Shown here piece by piece: positions 9,216 to 19,020 of a DNA stretch of 64,000 nucleotides. Positions within the stretch are counted from its first letter, which is position 1. Every line of letters begins with the position of its first letter. Both the position numbers and the translations under genes were made by a program. The notes beneath the pieces are model-generated. The model made no database searches. It saw only the letters and a list, made by a program, of their open reading frames with translations, and was not told the DNA's origin. Origin of the DNA: Clostridium septicum (GTDB taxonomy: Bacteria; Bacillota; Clostridia; Clostridiales; Clostridiaceae); contig NZ_CP023671.1 in assembly GCF_003606265.1 (NCBI RefSeq), positions 310,001 through 374,000 of the forward strand, read 5' to 3'.

Positions 9216-9911
9216 CTATAAAATATTTATAAAACCTAATACTAATATATAAACTAATAAAAAACTTAATCTTAATTTACTTATTTTAAAACTATAACTA
9301 TAATTATGTCTTCCTATATAGCATCTATTTTTTAATGCTAAGTTTATTTCTCTCCATCTAAATACTAAGTTTTTAAAGGAAACTCCTAATACATTTCCAA
9401 AATCTTTTACACTATTTTTAAATCCACTAAAGCCACCTCTTGATTTTATAGCATTAAAAGTTATTGTTAAATCATCTTCTAAAATTATTATAAATCTTTC
9501 CATAGATTTAATAATATCTGCTACATCCCTTATATATTCCCACCTACTCATTACACAAACTATATGGTTTATAGGCGTTGTTAAGGCTAAAAAACTTATT
9601 GTTATAGCTCCATTAATTCCTCTTATTAATATCAGTATAATATAATTCAATGAATACCCCTGCCACAGTAAGCTTATAGTAGTAAATATTGAAAATACTA
9701 TGGCTATTACTAAAAACTTATTTATTATTTTAAATGGATTTTTTGCAATTAAGTTTAACAATATAAAAAATATTATATTACCTGTTATTAAATATATATT
9801 TTCTATATAGCTACAAATTATTAATGATATTAAAACTAAAAGTATTTTTTCTATTGGATGTACATATGCATATTTGCTATTTAAGCTATACAGATTTATT
9901 TCCCGTATCAT
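9216..9911 (-). CDS. cbiQ: Cobalt ECF transporter T component CbiQ
   Basis: Transmembrane coupling subunit (EcfT/CbiQ) of the cobalt importer. The 231 residues have an N-terminal membrane bundle and the coupling-helix region with AIKSRGGF, which carries the A-R-G signature that contacts the ATPase. It overlaps cbiN by 26 bp and is the last gene of the cobalamin operon. The usual next gene, cbiO, is absent: a terminator follows directly. Confidence 0.9.
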   Translation of the reverse strand: MIREINLYSLNSKYAYVHPIEKILLVLISLIICSYIENIYLITGNIIFFILLNLIAKNPFKIINKFLVIAIVFSIFTTISLLWQGYSLNYIILILIRGINGAITISFLALTTPINHIVCVMSRWEYIRDVADIIKSMERFIIILEDDLTITFNAIKSRGGFSGFKNSVKDFGNVLGVSFKNLVFRWREINLALKNRCYIGRHNYSYSFKISKLRLSFLLVYILVLGFINIL

Positions 9912-10167
9912 ACTTTTTCTTTCCTACAAAATATCCAATGAATCCTGCTCCTATTGCTGCTTGCATTGAGAAAAGAAAACTTTCAACTTCTCCTGATGGT
10001 GGTTCCCAAAGACTTTCAAACCATGGCTCATAATCTGAATTTATTTCTGTTATTAAACCTTCTGCTTGTTCATCAGCTCCTGCAAATTCTCCATTTCTGC
10101 TTATTATAAAAGGACCTACAATTAGTAAAATACAAATTACAAATAAAATTAAATTTTTCTTTTTCAT
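9886..10167 (-). CDS. cbiN: Cobalt ECF transporter accessory subunit CbiN
   Basis: A 93-residue protein with two membrane helices, one at residues 5-23 and one near AAIGAGFIGYFVG, separated by an external loop with EFAGADEQAEGLI and YEPWFESLWEPPSGE, the CbiN signature. It assists CbiM in loading Co2+. Its start codon overlaps the cbiM stop (TAATG), indicating translational coupling. Confidence 0.93.
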   Translation of the reverse strand: MKKKNLILFVICILLIVGPFIISRNGEFAGADEQAEGLITEINSDYEPWFESLWEPPSGEVESFLFSMQAAIGAGFIGYFVGKKKYDTGNKSV

Positions 10168-10892
10168 TATAATAGCCCTCCTTCTAATTCTGAAAGTTCT
10201 TGTCTACAATGTTTCTTTATAAAATCAAAGATAACTACTGAAACTATACCTTCAACTATAGCTAAAGGAACTTGAGTTACTGCAAAAACGCCTAAAAATT
10301 TAACTGCTGATACAATTACTCCTCCATCTGCTGAAGGAAATGCTAATGCTAATTGTATTGATGTAACTACATAAGTTAATAAATTTCCTAAAGCACATGC
10401 TAAAAAAACTGCTACTGATTCATTTTTCTTCTTAAATAATCTATATATAAAATATGCTACAAAAGGTCCTACAATCCCCATTGATAATACATTGGCTCCT
10501 AAAGTAGTTAAACCACCATGAGCAAGTAAAAGTGCTTGAAATAATAATACAACTGCTGAAATAACAACCATTACCATTGGTCCAAATACTACTGCTCCAA
10601 GTCCTGTTCCTGTTGGATGTGATGAACTTCCTGTTACTGATGGAAGCTTAAGAGCTGACATCATAAATACATATGCTCCCATAAGAGCTAAAAGCATCTT
10701 TATATCGCTATTTCTTTTAATAGTTTTTCTAAGCTCTTTAATACTTAAAATTATAAATGGTGCTGATAATATAAAATAGAATATACACCAGTTTAAAGCT
10801 AAATACCCTTCTGCTATATGCATTGCATAAGCATTAAAAGGAATACTAATTGATAATAATAACGTAAATACTAAAAATCCTGATTTTTTCAT
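10167..10892 (-). CDS. cbiM: Cobalt ECF transporter substrate-capture protein CbiM
   Basis: Cobalt-binding S component. The 241 residues begin with a signal peptide ending in NAYA, so cleavage would expose MHIAEGYL, the N terminus whose Met/His residues bind the metal in this family. Later motifs include HPTGTGLGA and LLLAHGGLTTLGAN, also typical of CbiM. It is downstream of the corrin genes in the same operon and supplies the metal for CbiK. Confidence 0.95.
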   Translation of the reverse strand: MKKSGFLVFTLLLSISIPFNAYAMHIAEGYLALNWCIFYFILSAPFIILSIKELRKTIKRNSDIKMLLALMGAYVFMMSALKLPSVTGSSSHPTGTGLGAVVFGPMVMVVISAVVLLFQALLLAHGGLTTLGANVLSMGIVGPFVAYFIYRLFKKKNESVAVFLACALGNLLTYVVTSIQLALAFPSADGGVIVSAVKFLGVFAVTQVPLAIVEGIVSVVIFDFIKKHCRQELSELEGGLL

Positions 10893-10903
10893 TATTTTCT
10901 CCC

Positions 10904-11674
10904 CTATAATTTATATTTTTTTACTATGGCATCAATCATCCTATGAACATTATTAAATGCTTGACCATAATTTATCTTTGGTTTGTTTATGACAATGATT
11001 TTAGCTCCATTATTTATACAAGCTTCTACTTTTTCTTTAATACCTCCTTCTATACCACTGTCCTTAGTTATTAAAGCTTTTATTTTAAACTCTTTAATAA
11101 TTCCACTATTTATTTCATATCCAAATGGTCCTTTAATGGCTATAATATCACCTATATCAACACCAGAATCTATTAACTTTTGTAAAACCTGAACTGATGG
11201 AAGTATTCTATGTATTACTCTATTCTTAAGATTAAGTTTCATAATATTTCCTACATTATTACTTCCTGTTGTATTTAATACATTTCCTTCTATATTTTTT
11301 AATGCTTCTTTTAGATCTTCATATCCATTTATTTTAATTATATTTTTGTCTTCAGAAACTTTATTAAAATATCCTTCTCTCTCATATCTTATATAATCTA
11401 TATTCATATACTTACAAATTTTAATAGAAGTTTTACTTACTTCTTGTGCATATGGGTGAGATGCATCTACTAAAACTTTTATATTAAACTTTTTAAATAA
11501 CTCTTTAAATTCTTCTTCGTTTAAAGGCTTATCATTTATATGGAGAATCTTAAAATTCTTTAAAAGCTCTCCACCATATTTTGTTGCTGTAGATACTACT
11601 ATTTTATCTGTATATTCATTTATTAGAGATAAAATCTCTCTTCCCTCTGAAGTACCTAAAATAAAAGCTATCAT
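10904..11674 (-). CDS. cbiJ: Cobalt-precorrin-6A reductase
   Basis: NAD(P)H-dependent reductase of the CobK/CbiJ family acting on cobalt-precorrin-6A. The 256 residues are of normal length. The N terminus FILGTSEGREI and the motifs VDASHPYAQEVS, RYEREG and TGSNN are typical. The ATG overlaps the cbiH stop codon by four bases (ATGA). Confidence 0.92.
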   Translation of the reverse strand: MIAFILGTSEGREILSLINEYTDKIVVSTATKYGGELLKNFKILHINDKPLNEEEFKELFKKFNIKVLVDASHPYAQEVSKTSIKICKYMNIDYIRYEREGYFNKVSEDKNIIKINGYEDLKEALKNIEGNVLNTTGSNNVGNIMKLNLKNRVIHRILPSVQVLQKLIDSGVDIGDIIAIKGPFGYEINSGIIKEFKIKALITKDSGIEGGIKEKVEACINNGAKIIVINKPKINYGQAFNNVHRMIDAIVKKYKL

Positions 11675-12387
11675 ATTGAATATCCTCTTGGAGTAACAAA
11701 TTTTCCATCTTTTATATAGCTTTTTGAATTTCCTATTATAACTATTGAAAGCATATCAACTACAGTTTCATCAAATTCCCCAAGTTTAAATAAATTGTAG
11801 CTTTCTTCATCTCTTAATGCATTTCTTATAACGGCTATTGGAGTATTTAAATCTCTATATTCTTTTATTATTTCTATACACTCCTTTAAATAATGTGGTC
11901 TTCCCTTACTTCTAGGATTATATAATGAAATTACAAAATCACCTTCTGCTGCTAATTTAACTCTCTTTTTAATATCTTCATAAGGAGTCATTAAATCACT
12001 TAAGCTTATATTACAATTATCATGCATAAGTGGTGCTCCTACTACTGATCCTGCTGCACTTGAAGCTGTTATCCCTGGTATTATTTCTACATTTTCATCA
12101 TTTTTAAGCTCTAATATTAATCCTGCCATTCCATAAATTCCAGAATCTCCAGTACTTATAAGAGCAACAGTATTATCCTTTGAAAGCTTTAAAGCCTCCC
12201 TACATCTATCTTCTTCTCCACGCATACCAGTTTGAAAAACTTCTTTTTCCCCTATAAGAGGCTTAATCATTGATACATATTTTGTATAACCAACTATAAT
12301 ATTACTTTCTTCTATTGCTTTTAGTGCCTTCATCGTAATATGATCTAGACCACCTGGCCCTATGCCTATAACATATAATTTCCCCAT
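11671..12387 (-). CDS. cbiH: Cobalt-factor III C17-methyltransferase
   Basis: SAM-dependent tetrapyrrole methylase (CbiH/CobJ family) that methylates C17 with ring contraction. The 238-residue protein begins with the SAM-binding glycine loop IGIGPGG and contains ISTGDSGIYGMAG, PGITASSAA and SLYNPRSKGRP, all family hallmarks. AAGGAG precedes the ATG. Confidence 0.94.
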   Translation of the reverse strand: MGKLYVIGIGPGGLDHITMKALKAIEESNIIVGYTKYVSMIKPLIGEKEVFQTGMRGEEDRCREALKLSKDNTVALISTGDSGIYGMAGLILELKNDENVEIIPGITASSAAGSVVGAPLMHDNCNISLSDLMTPYEDIKKRVKLAAEGDFVISLYNPRSKGRPHYLKECIEIIKEYRDLNTPIAVIRNALRDEESYNLFKLGEFDETVVDMLSIVIIGNSKSYIKDGKFVTPRGYSI

Positions 12388-12405
12388 ATTTTTTTCTCCT
12401 TCAAA

Positions 12406-13371
12406 TTATAAAATTCCAATAGCTAATGTCATTCCATTATTTTTTATTTTACTAACTATTATTTCAGCTTTTAAAAGTTCTACAACAGGTTCACATACAG
12501 ATTTAACTCCTACTGCACCTTTTACAAAGTCACTTCCTTCATAATGGTCTTCAACTATAGCTATTTCTTCTTTAGTAAAAAATCTCATTTCTGATTTTAA
12601 AGTATTACCTAAATTTAAAATAGCTTTTTCACTTTTCTTAACATCTATTGAAGCTATATACCTTATTGAATCTAAAGACAGATTATTTTCTTTTAATACA
12701 ATTGATACAAAATCATATAGCTTTTTTTCATCTGTATTTTTTCTACAGCCTATTCCTAAAACTATGTCCTTTCTTATAAGCTTCAATACTTTCTTATGTT
12801 CTTCATATTTATTAGTAATCCATAGAGTGTTTTCTTTTAAAGTTTCTACTTCTGTATAACCTTTTGGACAAGCTATTTCTTTTTTATCATCCTTAAAATA
12901 AACACCTTCATTATTTACAAGTTTACTTGCAATAATTTTAGCCATTTTTAAATCCTTTATTACAAGGTTATTATCTATAGCTATTGTATCTGGTGCTAAA
13001 AGATCTAAATTATCTGTTGCTGTAGTTATAACTAAAGTGTTATTTAATATCTTTGATACTTTTCTAGCTAAATTATTAGCTCCACCTAAATGTCCTGACA
13101 CTAAGCTTATTGAAAATTCATTACATACATCAACAACTACAACTGCAGGATCTTTATCTTTTCCCTTTAAATACTTAGCTATAGCTCTAACTGCTATGCC
13201 TGTTGAACTTATAAAAATTATAGAATTATACTTTTCAAAAGATATGTTAGTTATTTTATCTAATGAAAAATCTCCTATTTCAGATTTTTTATATATTTCT
13301 ATATCTAAATTTCCTCTAAGTTTTTCAGCTAGTATATCTCCCTTTTCCGTAACACTTATTACACCTATCAT
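12406..13371 (-). CDS. cbiG: Cobalt-precorrin-5A hydrolase
   Basis: CbiG opens the delta-lactone of cobalt-precorrin-5A and releases acetaldehyde. The 321 residues show an N-terminal part with FISSTGIAVRAIA and VSGHLGGANNLA, a mid region, and a C-terminal domain with GIGCRKNTD and GVKSVCEPVV. It lies 2 bp after cbiF. Confidence 0.94.
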   Translation of the reverse strand: MIGVISVTEKGDILAEKLRGNLDIEIYKKSEIGDFSLDKITNISFEKYNSIIFISSTGIAVRAIAKYLKGKDKDPAVVVVDVCNEFSISLVSGHLGGANNLARKVSKILNNTLVITTATDNLDLLAPDTIAIDNNLVIKDLKMAKIIASKLVNNEGVYFKDDKKEIACPKGYTEVETLKENTLWITNKYEEHKKVLKLIRKDIVLGIGCRKNTDEKKLYDFVSIVLKENNLSLDSIRYIASIDVKKSEKAILNLGNTLKSEMRFFTKEEIAIVEDHYEGSDFVKGAVGVKSVCEPVVELLKAEIIVSKIKNNGMTLAIGIL

Positions 13372-13373
13372 AA

Positions 13374-14120
13374 TTACTTTTCAGCCTCTCTATACATATG
13401 AGTAAATCTCTTATCATATAAAAGACTTTTTTCATATTCACAGTTTATAAAATCTCCAACTAATATCTGAGCACACTTTTTAATACCAGCTTCTTTAACC
13501 TTTTCCGCTATATCATCTAAAGTTCCAATAATAGCTCTTTCATCATTCCAAGTTGCTCTTTCTACAACTGCTATAGGCACATTTCTCCCATAACCCTTTC
13601 TTAATTTTTCTACAACTTTATCTATCATTGATATTGATAAAAATATTGCCATAGATGCTCCAATAGAAGCTAATTTCTCTAAATCTTCTGTTTCTGGTAC
13701 TGGAGTTCTTCCTTCTACTCTAGTTAAAATTACTGTTTGAGTTATTGATGGAAGTGTAAATTCCCTATTAATAGCAGATGCTGCTGCTGTAAATGAACTA
13801 ACTCCTGGTACAACCTTATAATCTATATTTAATTTAGAAAGTTCATCCATTTGTTCCTTTATTGCTCCATAAATTGAAGGATCTCCTGTATGAAGCCTAA
13901 CTATTAACTTATCTTTATTTTCTTTTATTACTTTAATTACATCATCTAAAGTCATTTTGGCAGAGTTAAAAGTTTCTACACCTTTTTTACAAAACTCTAA
14001 ATGTTCACTACTCACTAACGAACCTGCATATATAACTATATCTGCCTTACTTAATATATCTCTTCCCTTTACAGTTATTAAATCAACATCTCCAGGTCCT
14101 GCTCCAATAAAATAAACCAT
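13374..14120 (-). CDS. cbiF: Cobalt-precorrin-4 C11-methyltransferase
   Basis: SAM-dependent methylase for C11 (CbiF/CobM). Key parts are FIGAGPGDVDLIT, RLHTGDPSIYGA, PGVSSFTAAAS and TRVEGRTPVP, the last of which is diagnostic of CbiF. I prefer the ATG at 14120, with GTAGGTG six bases upstream, over a GTG at 14129 that abuts the cbiL stop. This gives 248 residues. Confidence 0.93.
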   Translation of the reverse strand: MVYFIGAGPGDVDLITVKGRDILSKADIVIYAGSLVSSEHLEFCKKGVETFNSAKMTLDDVIKVIKENKDKLIVRLHTGDPSIYGAIKEQMDELSKLNIDYKVVPGVSSFTAAASAINREFTLPSITQTVILTRVEGRTPVPETEDLEKLASIGASMAIFLSISMIDKVVEKLRKGYGRNVPIAVVERATWNDERAIIGTLDDIAEKVKEAGIKKCAQILVGDFINCEYEKSLLYDKRFTHMYREAEK

Positions 14121-14129
14121 ATTATTCAC

Positions 14130-14795
14130 CTACTCTTTACTTGCTAATATTAAAGACATATATTCTCTAGAGTTTATTATTTCTTCTTTATTTTCTAATA
14201 TTCTTTGGCCTTCTCTTCCAGCTTTGCTAACGTATACATAATTAAAGCCTTTTTCCTCTAAAACATTAAGTACTTCTTCCTCATGTTTATAGACTTTCAT
14301 AATAACAACATATTTTTCATCTTTAATATCCTTAACTCTTGTTGCTGGTAAAATCATAAGAGGATTATTTCCTACAACTAAAGTTCTATCAACTATACTA
14401 GCTGCTGCACAAAATGAAGTAACTCCAGGAATTGTTTTAACTTCAAAACCTCTTTCCTCAATATGCTTTAATAAATGAATATATGTACTATATACATAAG
14501 GATCTCCTATAGTTAAAAATGAAACATTTTTTCCTTCTTTTAATTTTCCTTCTATTAAATCATAAGCTTCCTTTGCCTTCGAAACTCTATCTTTAGTTCC
14601 CATTGGAAAATGTTTAACTATTACTTCTGATCCTTCTTTTATATAATCTTTTACTGTTTCTAAAGCTATACTTTCTCCATCATCTATGGCACTTGGAGCT
14701 ACTATTACTTCCGAATTTTCTATAGCTCTTACACCTTTAATAGTTATTAATTCTTTATCTCCTGGACCTACACCTATTCCATATAATACTGCCAT
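14130..14795 (-). CDS. cbiL: Cobalt-precorrin-2 C20-methyltransferase
   Basis: SAM-dependent methylase for C20 (CbiL/CobI). Motifs are GIGVGPGDKELIT, TIGDPYVYSTY and PGVTSFCAAAS. I use the ATG at 14795 (product starting MAVLYG), with AAGGAGAG upstream and only 2 bp from the cbiT stop. A longer frame from 14819 would overlap cbiT. Length 221 residues. Confidence 0.93.
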   Translation of the reverse strand: MAVLYGIGVGPGDKELITIKGVRAIENSEVIVAPSAIDDGESIALETVKDYIKEGSEVIVKHFPMGTKDRVSKAKEAYDLIEGKLKEGKNVSFLTIGDPYVYSTYIHLLKHIEERGFEVKTIPGVTSFCAAASIVDRTLVVGNNPLMILPATRVKDIKDEKYVVIMKVYKHEEEVLNVLEEKGFNYVYVSKAGREGQRILENKEEIINSREYMSLILASKE

Positions 14796-14797
14796 AA

Positions 14798-15376
14798 TTA
14801 TTTTTCTCTCCTTGTGCATTTAACTATGTAAATTGGATTATTAGCTATCATCATATAGCTATCCCCTTTATTTTTACTTATATTAACCATAGATATATCT
14901 ACTTTGTAATTTAAAGTTTTCATTAAATCTATTGCCTTATAAGCATTATCTAAAGTTATAAAATTCATAACTATTGTTCCATTATTTTTAATTAATTCGT
15001 TACTACCTAAAATTATTTTTTCTAAGCTTCCTGAACTTCCACCTATAAATATAGAATTAAAATTTAAATTTTCTTTTTTAAAATTATCCAAAATGTCTAC
15101 TGCTTCACCTTCAAATAATTTTATATTTTCACCTTTGAATTTTTCTATATTCTTTTTTGTTACTTCTATAGCATCTAAAGCTTTTTCTATTGCATAAACT
15201 TGTCCTTTAAATGCAATTTTAGATGCTTGAATAGTTATACTTCCTGTACCAGAACCTATGTCTAAAACTTTAGAATCTTCATTTAAATCCATTTTCCAAA
15301 TACTTAAAGCTCTAATATCTTCCTTGGTCATAGGACAATTTCCTCTAATAAATTCTTCATCCTTAATTAAAATCAT
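14798..15376 (-). CDS. cbiT: Cobalt-precorrin-6B C15-methyltransferase (decarboxylating)
   Basis: Class I Rossmann-fold SAM methyltransferase of 192 residues. It shows GNCPMTKEDIRAL at the N terminus and the SAM loop VLDIGSGTGSITIQ. It decarboxylates the C12 acetate and methylates C15, working with CbiE. Here cbiE and cbiT are separate genes, whereas some bacteria fuse them as CobL. Confidence 0.94.
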   Translation of the reverse strand: MILIKDEEFIRGNCPMTKEDIRALSIWKMDLNEDSKVLDIGSGTGSITIQASKIAFKGQVYAIEKALDAIEVTKKNIEKFKGENIKLFEGEAVDILDNFKKENLNFNSIFIGGSSGSLEKIILGSNELIKNNGTIVMNFITLDNAYKAIDLMKTLNYKVDISMVNISKNKGDSYMMIANNPIYIVKCTRREK

Positions 15377-15397
15377 ATTTTTCTCCTTTCCCTACTT

Positions 15398-16000
15398 TTA
15401 TAATTGCTCTACAATAACTATTGATAAATTGCTAAATTCTTTTTCTAATAGGTTATTAGGAGTATCATAAAATATTCTCTCATCTTCATAAGATAGATTT
15501 TCACCAACTATAACTTTTGAACTTACATTATTTTCTATAAGACTTTTACATAAACTATTTGGTGTATTTTTATTATCTGTTAGCCAAATGGATACTGAAT
15601 TTTCTTTTACCTTTTTTATAAAATCATCTTCTCTTCCATGTAAACTTCCAGTATAGGCATTACTCCAGCTTTTATTAACTTTGCAAGTTAAATACTGAAA
15701 TGAACTTAAACCCGGAATAACTTTTAAATCACCTTTATAGTTTTTTCCTATATAATCACTTATTCCATAAAAGGTTGGATCCCCTGAAGCTACAACTGAA
15801 ATATCCTCTTCTTTGCTTTCCTTTATAAAATCTATTATTTCTCTTAAAGTCTTTACTTTTCTCTTCTTATTTTCTATAAAATCTAAAGAATCTATTGCCC
15901 TTGAAAATCCCAATATAATTTTACTTTTTTTCAAAATAGTTACTGCTTTAGGCATGATATATTCTATATTTCCTGGTCCTAATCCTACTATATAAATCAT
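15398..16000 (-). CDS. cbiE: Cobalt-precorrin-7 C5-methyltransferase
   Basis: SAM-dependent tetrapyrrole methylase of 200 residues beginning IYIVGLGPGN. ASGDPTFYGI and PGLSSFQYL form the binding core, and SLHGRED is typical of CbiE. A GAGGAG site precedes the ATG. It lies between cbiD and cbiT. Confidence 0.93.
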   Translation of the reverse strand: MIYIVGLGPGNIEYIMPKAVTILKKSKIILGFSRAIDSLDFIENKKRKVKTLREIIDFIKESKEEDISVVASGDPTFYGISDYIGKNYKGDLKVIPGLSSFQYLTCKVNKSWSNAYTGSLHGREDDFIKKVKENSVSIWLTDNKNTPNSLCKSLIENNVSSKVIVGENLSYEDERIFYDTPNNLLEKEFSNLSIVIVEQL

Positions 16001-16004
16001 CTCT

Positions 16005-17090
16005 TTACTCCTCTAAAGAATTATACAAAATATGATAATCTGAAAATCCATAATATATTAAAGGCTTTACTTTCATTTCTCCATAAGTATAAAGTTCTGC
16101 TCTAGCTTTAATTTTTTCTCCTATATTTTTATACAATGCCTCATAGCCTTCCCCTAAAAATTTAACTGCACCTTCACTTGTTTTTTGCTTTAGTACCTCT
16201 TCTACTAAAGCTTTATCTACTCCTAGTAATGTAAGCTCTAAAGCTAATACTTCAAGCCTTACATCACAAACTCTACTATGAGTATTAAAACAACCATAAG
16301 CTATCTTACTTATCTTTCCTATATGCCCAACTAGAATAACTTCTTTAATCTTTACATTTGCACAACATTCAAGAGCAAAGCCTACAAAATTAGATATTAT
16401 AACTATTTCCTCCTCTTTAAAGCCTTGTTCTAATGAACATTTTTCTCCTATATTTCCAAAGGTTAAAACTAACCTTTCCCTATTAATAGCTTTTTGATTT
16501 ATTTCAAGCTTAATTGAATCCTTTAAAGCTTCTTCAGACATTGGATAAACTATTCCTCTAGTTCCTAAAATAGAAATTCCGCCTTCAATTCCTAACCTAG
16601 GGTTAAAAGTCTTTTTTGCAATTTCAACTCCTTCTGGTATAGAAATAGTTATTTTAACTCCAGCATTATCTGGAACTACAGATGTTACTTCTCTTTCTAT
16701 TTCCGCCCTTGGAACTGGATTTATAGCTGCTTCACCTTTTTTTACAAATAGTCCGTCTTTAGTTACTATACCTATTCCTTCTGCTGCTAAAAGCTTAAAT
16801 CCCTTATCTAGTTTTTCTGCCTTTGCAAAAATTTCTATTCCATTAGTAATGTCACAATCATCTCCAGCATCTTTTATAACAGATACTATTACAGAATTAT
16901 TCTCTCTTTTTATAGAATTTATTCTTATATTAAGTGTTATTCCTTTAGGTGTATCAATTTCTATACTTTCTAAAGTTTCATTATTATATAGCATAAAGGT
17001 GGCAGCTTTAGATGCAGCTGCTGCACAAGAACCTGTTGTATAGCCACACCTTAATTTTTTAAAGCCACTTTCTATATAAAGGTCAGTCAT
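16005..17090 (-). CDS. cbiD: Cobalt-precorrin-5B C1-methyltransferase
   Basis: CbiD methylates C1 of cobalt-precorrin-5B. The 361-residue protein begins with the diagnostic [18 protein letters not shown] and continues with [19 protein letters not shown] and the later [18 protein letters not shown]. Length and order fit the family. It is 4 bp from cbiE and 7 bp from cbiC. Confidence 0.95.
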   Translation of the reverse strand: MTDLYIESGFKKLRCGYTTGSCAAAASKAATFMLYNNETLESIEIDTPKGITLNIRINSIKRENNSVIVSVIKDAGDDCDITNGIEIFAKAEKLDKGFKLLAAEGIGIVTKDGLFVKKGEAAINPVPRAEIEREVTSVVPDNAGVKITISIPEGVEIAKKTFNPRLGIEGGISILGTRGIVYPMSEEALKDSIKLEINQKAINRERLVLTFGNIGEKCSLEQGFKEEEIVIISNFVGFALECCANVKIKEVILVGHIGKISKIAYGCFNTHSRVCDVRLEVLALELTLLGVDKALVEEVLKQKTSEGAVKFLGEGYEALYKNIGEKIKARAELYTYGEMKVKPLIYYGFSDYHILYNSLEE

Positions 17091-17097
17091 TTAATCA

Positions 17098-17721
17098 CTA
17101 CCTTTCAACTACCATATACATAAGAGCATTTATAATAGAAGCTGCTACTGTACTTCCGCCTTTTCTACCTTTAACTGTTATATATGGAATATTAAGCTCC
17201 TCTAAGTTTTCTTTACTTTCACTAGCTCCTACAAACCCAACTGGTACTGCTATTATAAGCTTTGGATTTGCCTTTTTTTCCTTTATTAATTCCTTTAATT
17301 TAAACAATGCAGTAGGTGCATTCCCAAATACAAATATATCTACACTATCAGCTGAAGCTTTTTCTACAGCTGCCATTGATCTTGTTATGCCCTTTTCCTT
17401 TGCCTCTTTATGAACTTCTTCTAAATTCACATAACATATTACTTTTCCATTTAGTTTTTCTAAAGCTTTTTTGTTTATTCCTGAAAGAGCCATATTAGTA
17501 TCTGTATATATTATAGGATTATTTTTTAATATTTCCTTGCCTACATTTATAGCATCTTTACTTATTTCTATTAACTCCATATATTCAAAATCTGCTGTTG
17601 TATGAATTACTCTTTTAACTACCTTTAATTCATCTTCCGTAAAATCATGGTTTCCCATTTCATCACCTATAATTTCAAAGCTAGTTTCTTCAATTTCCAT
17701 AGGATTTTTTATATAACTCAT
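17098..17721 (-). CDS. cbiC: Cobalt-precorrin-8 methylmutase
   Basis: CbiC/CobH moves a methyl group from C11 to C12, giving cobyrinic acid. The 207 residues contain RVIHTTADFEY with the catalytic His, VDIFVFGNAPTAL, PVGFVGASESKE and GRKGGSTVAAS, all standard. AAGGCGGTG precedes the ATG. Confidence 0.95.
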   Translation of the reverse strand: MSYIKNPMEIEETSFEIIGDEMGNHDFTEDELKVVKRVIHTTADFEYMELIEISKDAINVGKEILKNNPIIYTDTNMALSGINKKALEKLNGKVICYVNLEEVHKEAKEKGITRSMAAVEKASADSVDIFVFGNAPTALFKLKELIKEKKANPKLIIAVPVGFVGASESKENLEELNIPYITVKGRKGGSTVAASIINALMYMVVER

Positions 17722-17733
17722 GTTTTCACCGCC

Positions 17734-19020
17734 TTATTTATCTAATAAACATCTTAAAAACTCCATATTAGAAAAGAAATGAATATGAGGATAACCTGCT
17801 AATGTGTTGTTTTTTTCATAACCACATTCCCATGTTTTTTTCTCACCTGTATACATATTCTTATAAACCTTATATATTGTTTTCTCATTTAAATCTACTT
17901 TTGATTTATGAAATTCATGACAATTTATTTTAATGCCATTAACTTCTATACTTGCATATCCAAATCTATTTAACCTAGATGTCATACAACTTTCTCCACT
18001 AAAAAATCCAACCATAGGCACATTATCAATCTTTTCAGTTAAATACATAAGTCCACCACATTCTCCATAGCATTTAACTCCGCTTTCTAATGCATTTTTT
18101 ATACTATTTAGCATAGATTTATTTTTACTTAACTCTTCCTTAAATACTTCTGGATAACCTCCACCTAAATAAAGAAAATCTATATTTTCTGGTAGTTTAG
18201 AATCTTTTAAAGGACTAAAATAAATAACTTCTCCTGCCTCTTCTAAAAGCTCTAAATTTTCTTTATAATAAAATCTAAATGCTTCATCATAAGCTACTGC
18301 TATTTTTAAATTTTTATTTCCAATATGAAATTTATCTTCATATTTTTCTATATATTTAAATTCCTTAATTAATTCATCTAAATTTATATTTTTTTCTATT
18401 AAGTCTGCGCATATTTGAATTTTATCTTTTAAATTATCTACTTCAATACTCTGAACTAAACCTAAATGTCTACTAGATAGTTTAATAGACTCTTCCTTTG
18501 GAATATATCCAAAAACCTTTAAATTACAATTTACTTCTATATTTTTCTTTAATAAATTATAATAGCTTTCTGATATAGAGTTTAAAACAACTCCTATAAT
18601 ATTTGCATTCCTAAAATCTTTAATTCCATTAATTTCTGCACATAAAGTGGTACTTTGAGCTTTTGGACTTATTACTAATAATATTGGAGCATTATTTAAG
18701 GTCTTTGATATACTATAAGTTGAGCACTCTTCCGTTATTCCAATTCCATCATAAAGCCCCATAGCTCCTTCTATTATTGCTACATCTCCATTTCCCCTTG
18801 AAAAGCTTGCTTTAACACCATCTTCTCCCATAAGATGTAAATCTAAATTTCTAGAGTTTTGTCCTGTTATCTCTGTATGAAAACCTGTATCTATATAATC
18901 TGGACCAGATTTAAAACCTTGAACCTTATAATTTCTATTTTTTAAAGCCTTCATTAACCCTAATGTAAAAGTAGTTTTTCCGCCACCACTACAATTAGAT
19001 GAAATTATTATTGTTTTCAT
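17734..19020 (-). CDS. cbiA: Cobyrinic acid a,c-diamide synthase
   Basis: ATP-dependent amidation of the a and c side chains using glutamine. The N-terminal dethiobiotin-synthetase-like domain carries the P-loop SGGGKTTFTLG and SGPDYIDTGFH. The C-terminal glutaminase-like domain carries YLGGGYPEVF and ECGGLMYLTE with the nucleophilic Cys. I start at the ATG at 19020 (MKTIII), with AAGGGTAG upstream; a longer frame from 19050 has no such site. The start overlaps cbiK by 26 bp. Confidence 0.93.
   Translation of the reverse strand: MKTIIISSNCSGGGKTTFTLGLMKALKNRNYKVQGFKSGPDYIDTGFHTEITGQNSRNLDLHLMGEDGVKASFSRGNGDVAIIEGAMGLYDGIGITEECSTYSISKTLNNAPILLVISPKAQSTTLCAEINGIKDFRNANIIGVVLNSISESYYNLLKKNIEVNCNLKVFGYIPKEESIKLSSRHLGLVQSIEVDNLKDKIQICADLIEKNINLDELIKEFKYIEKYEDKFHIGNKNLKIAVAYDEAFRFYYKENLELLEEAGEVIYFSPLKDSKLPENIDFLYLGGGYPEVFKEELSKNKSMLNSIKNALESGVKCYGECGGLMYLTEKIDNVPMVGFFSGESCMTSRLNRFGYASIEVNGIKINCHEFHKSKVDLNEKTIYKVYKNMYTGEKKTWECGYEKNNTLAGYPHIHFFSNMEFLRCLLDK

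Noticed and set aside
13037..13405. Plus-strand open frame of 122 codons inside cbiG
   Set aside because: It is antisense to the well-conserved cbiG and cbiF genes.
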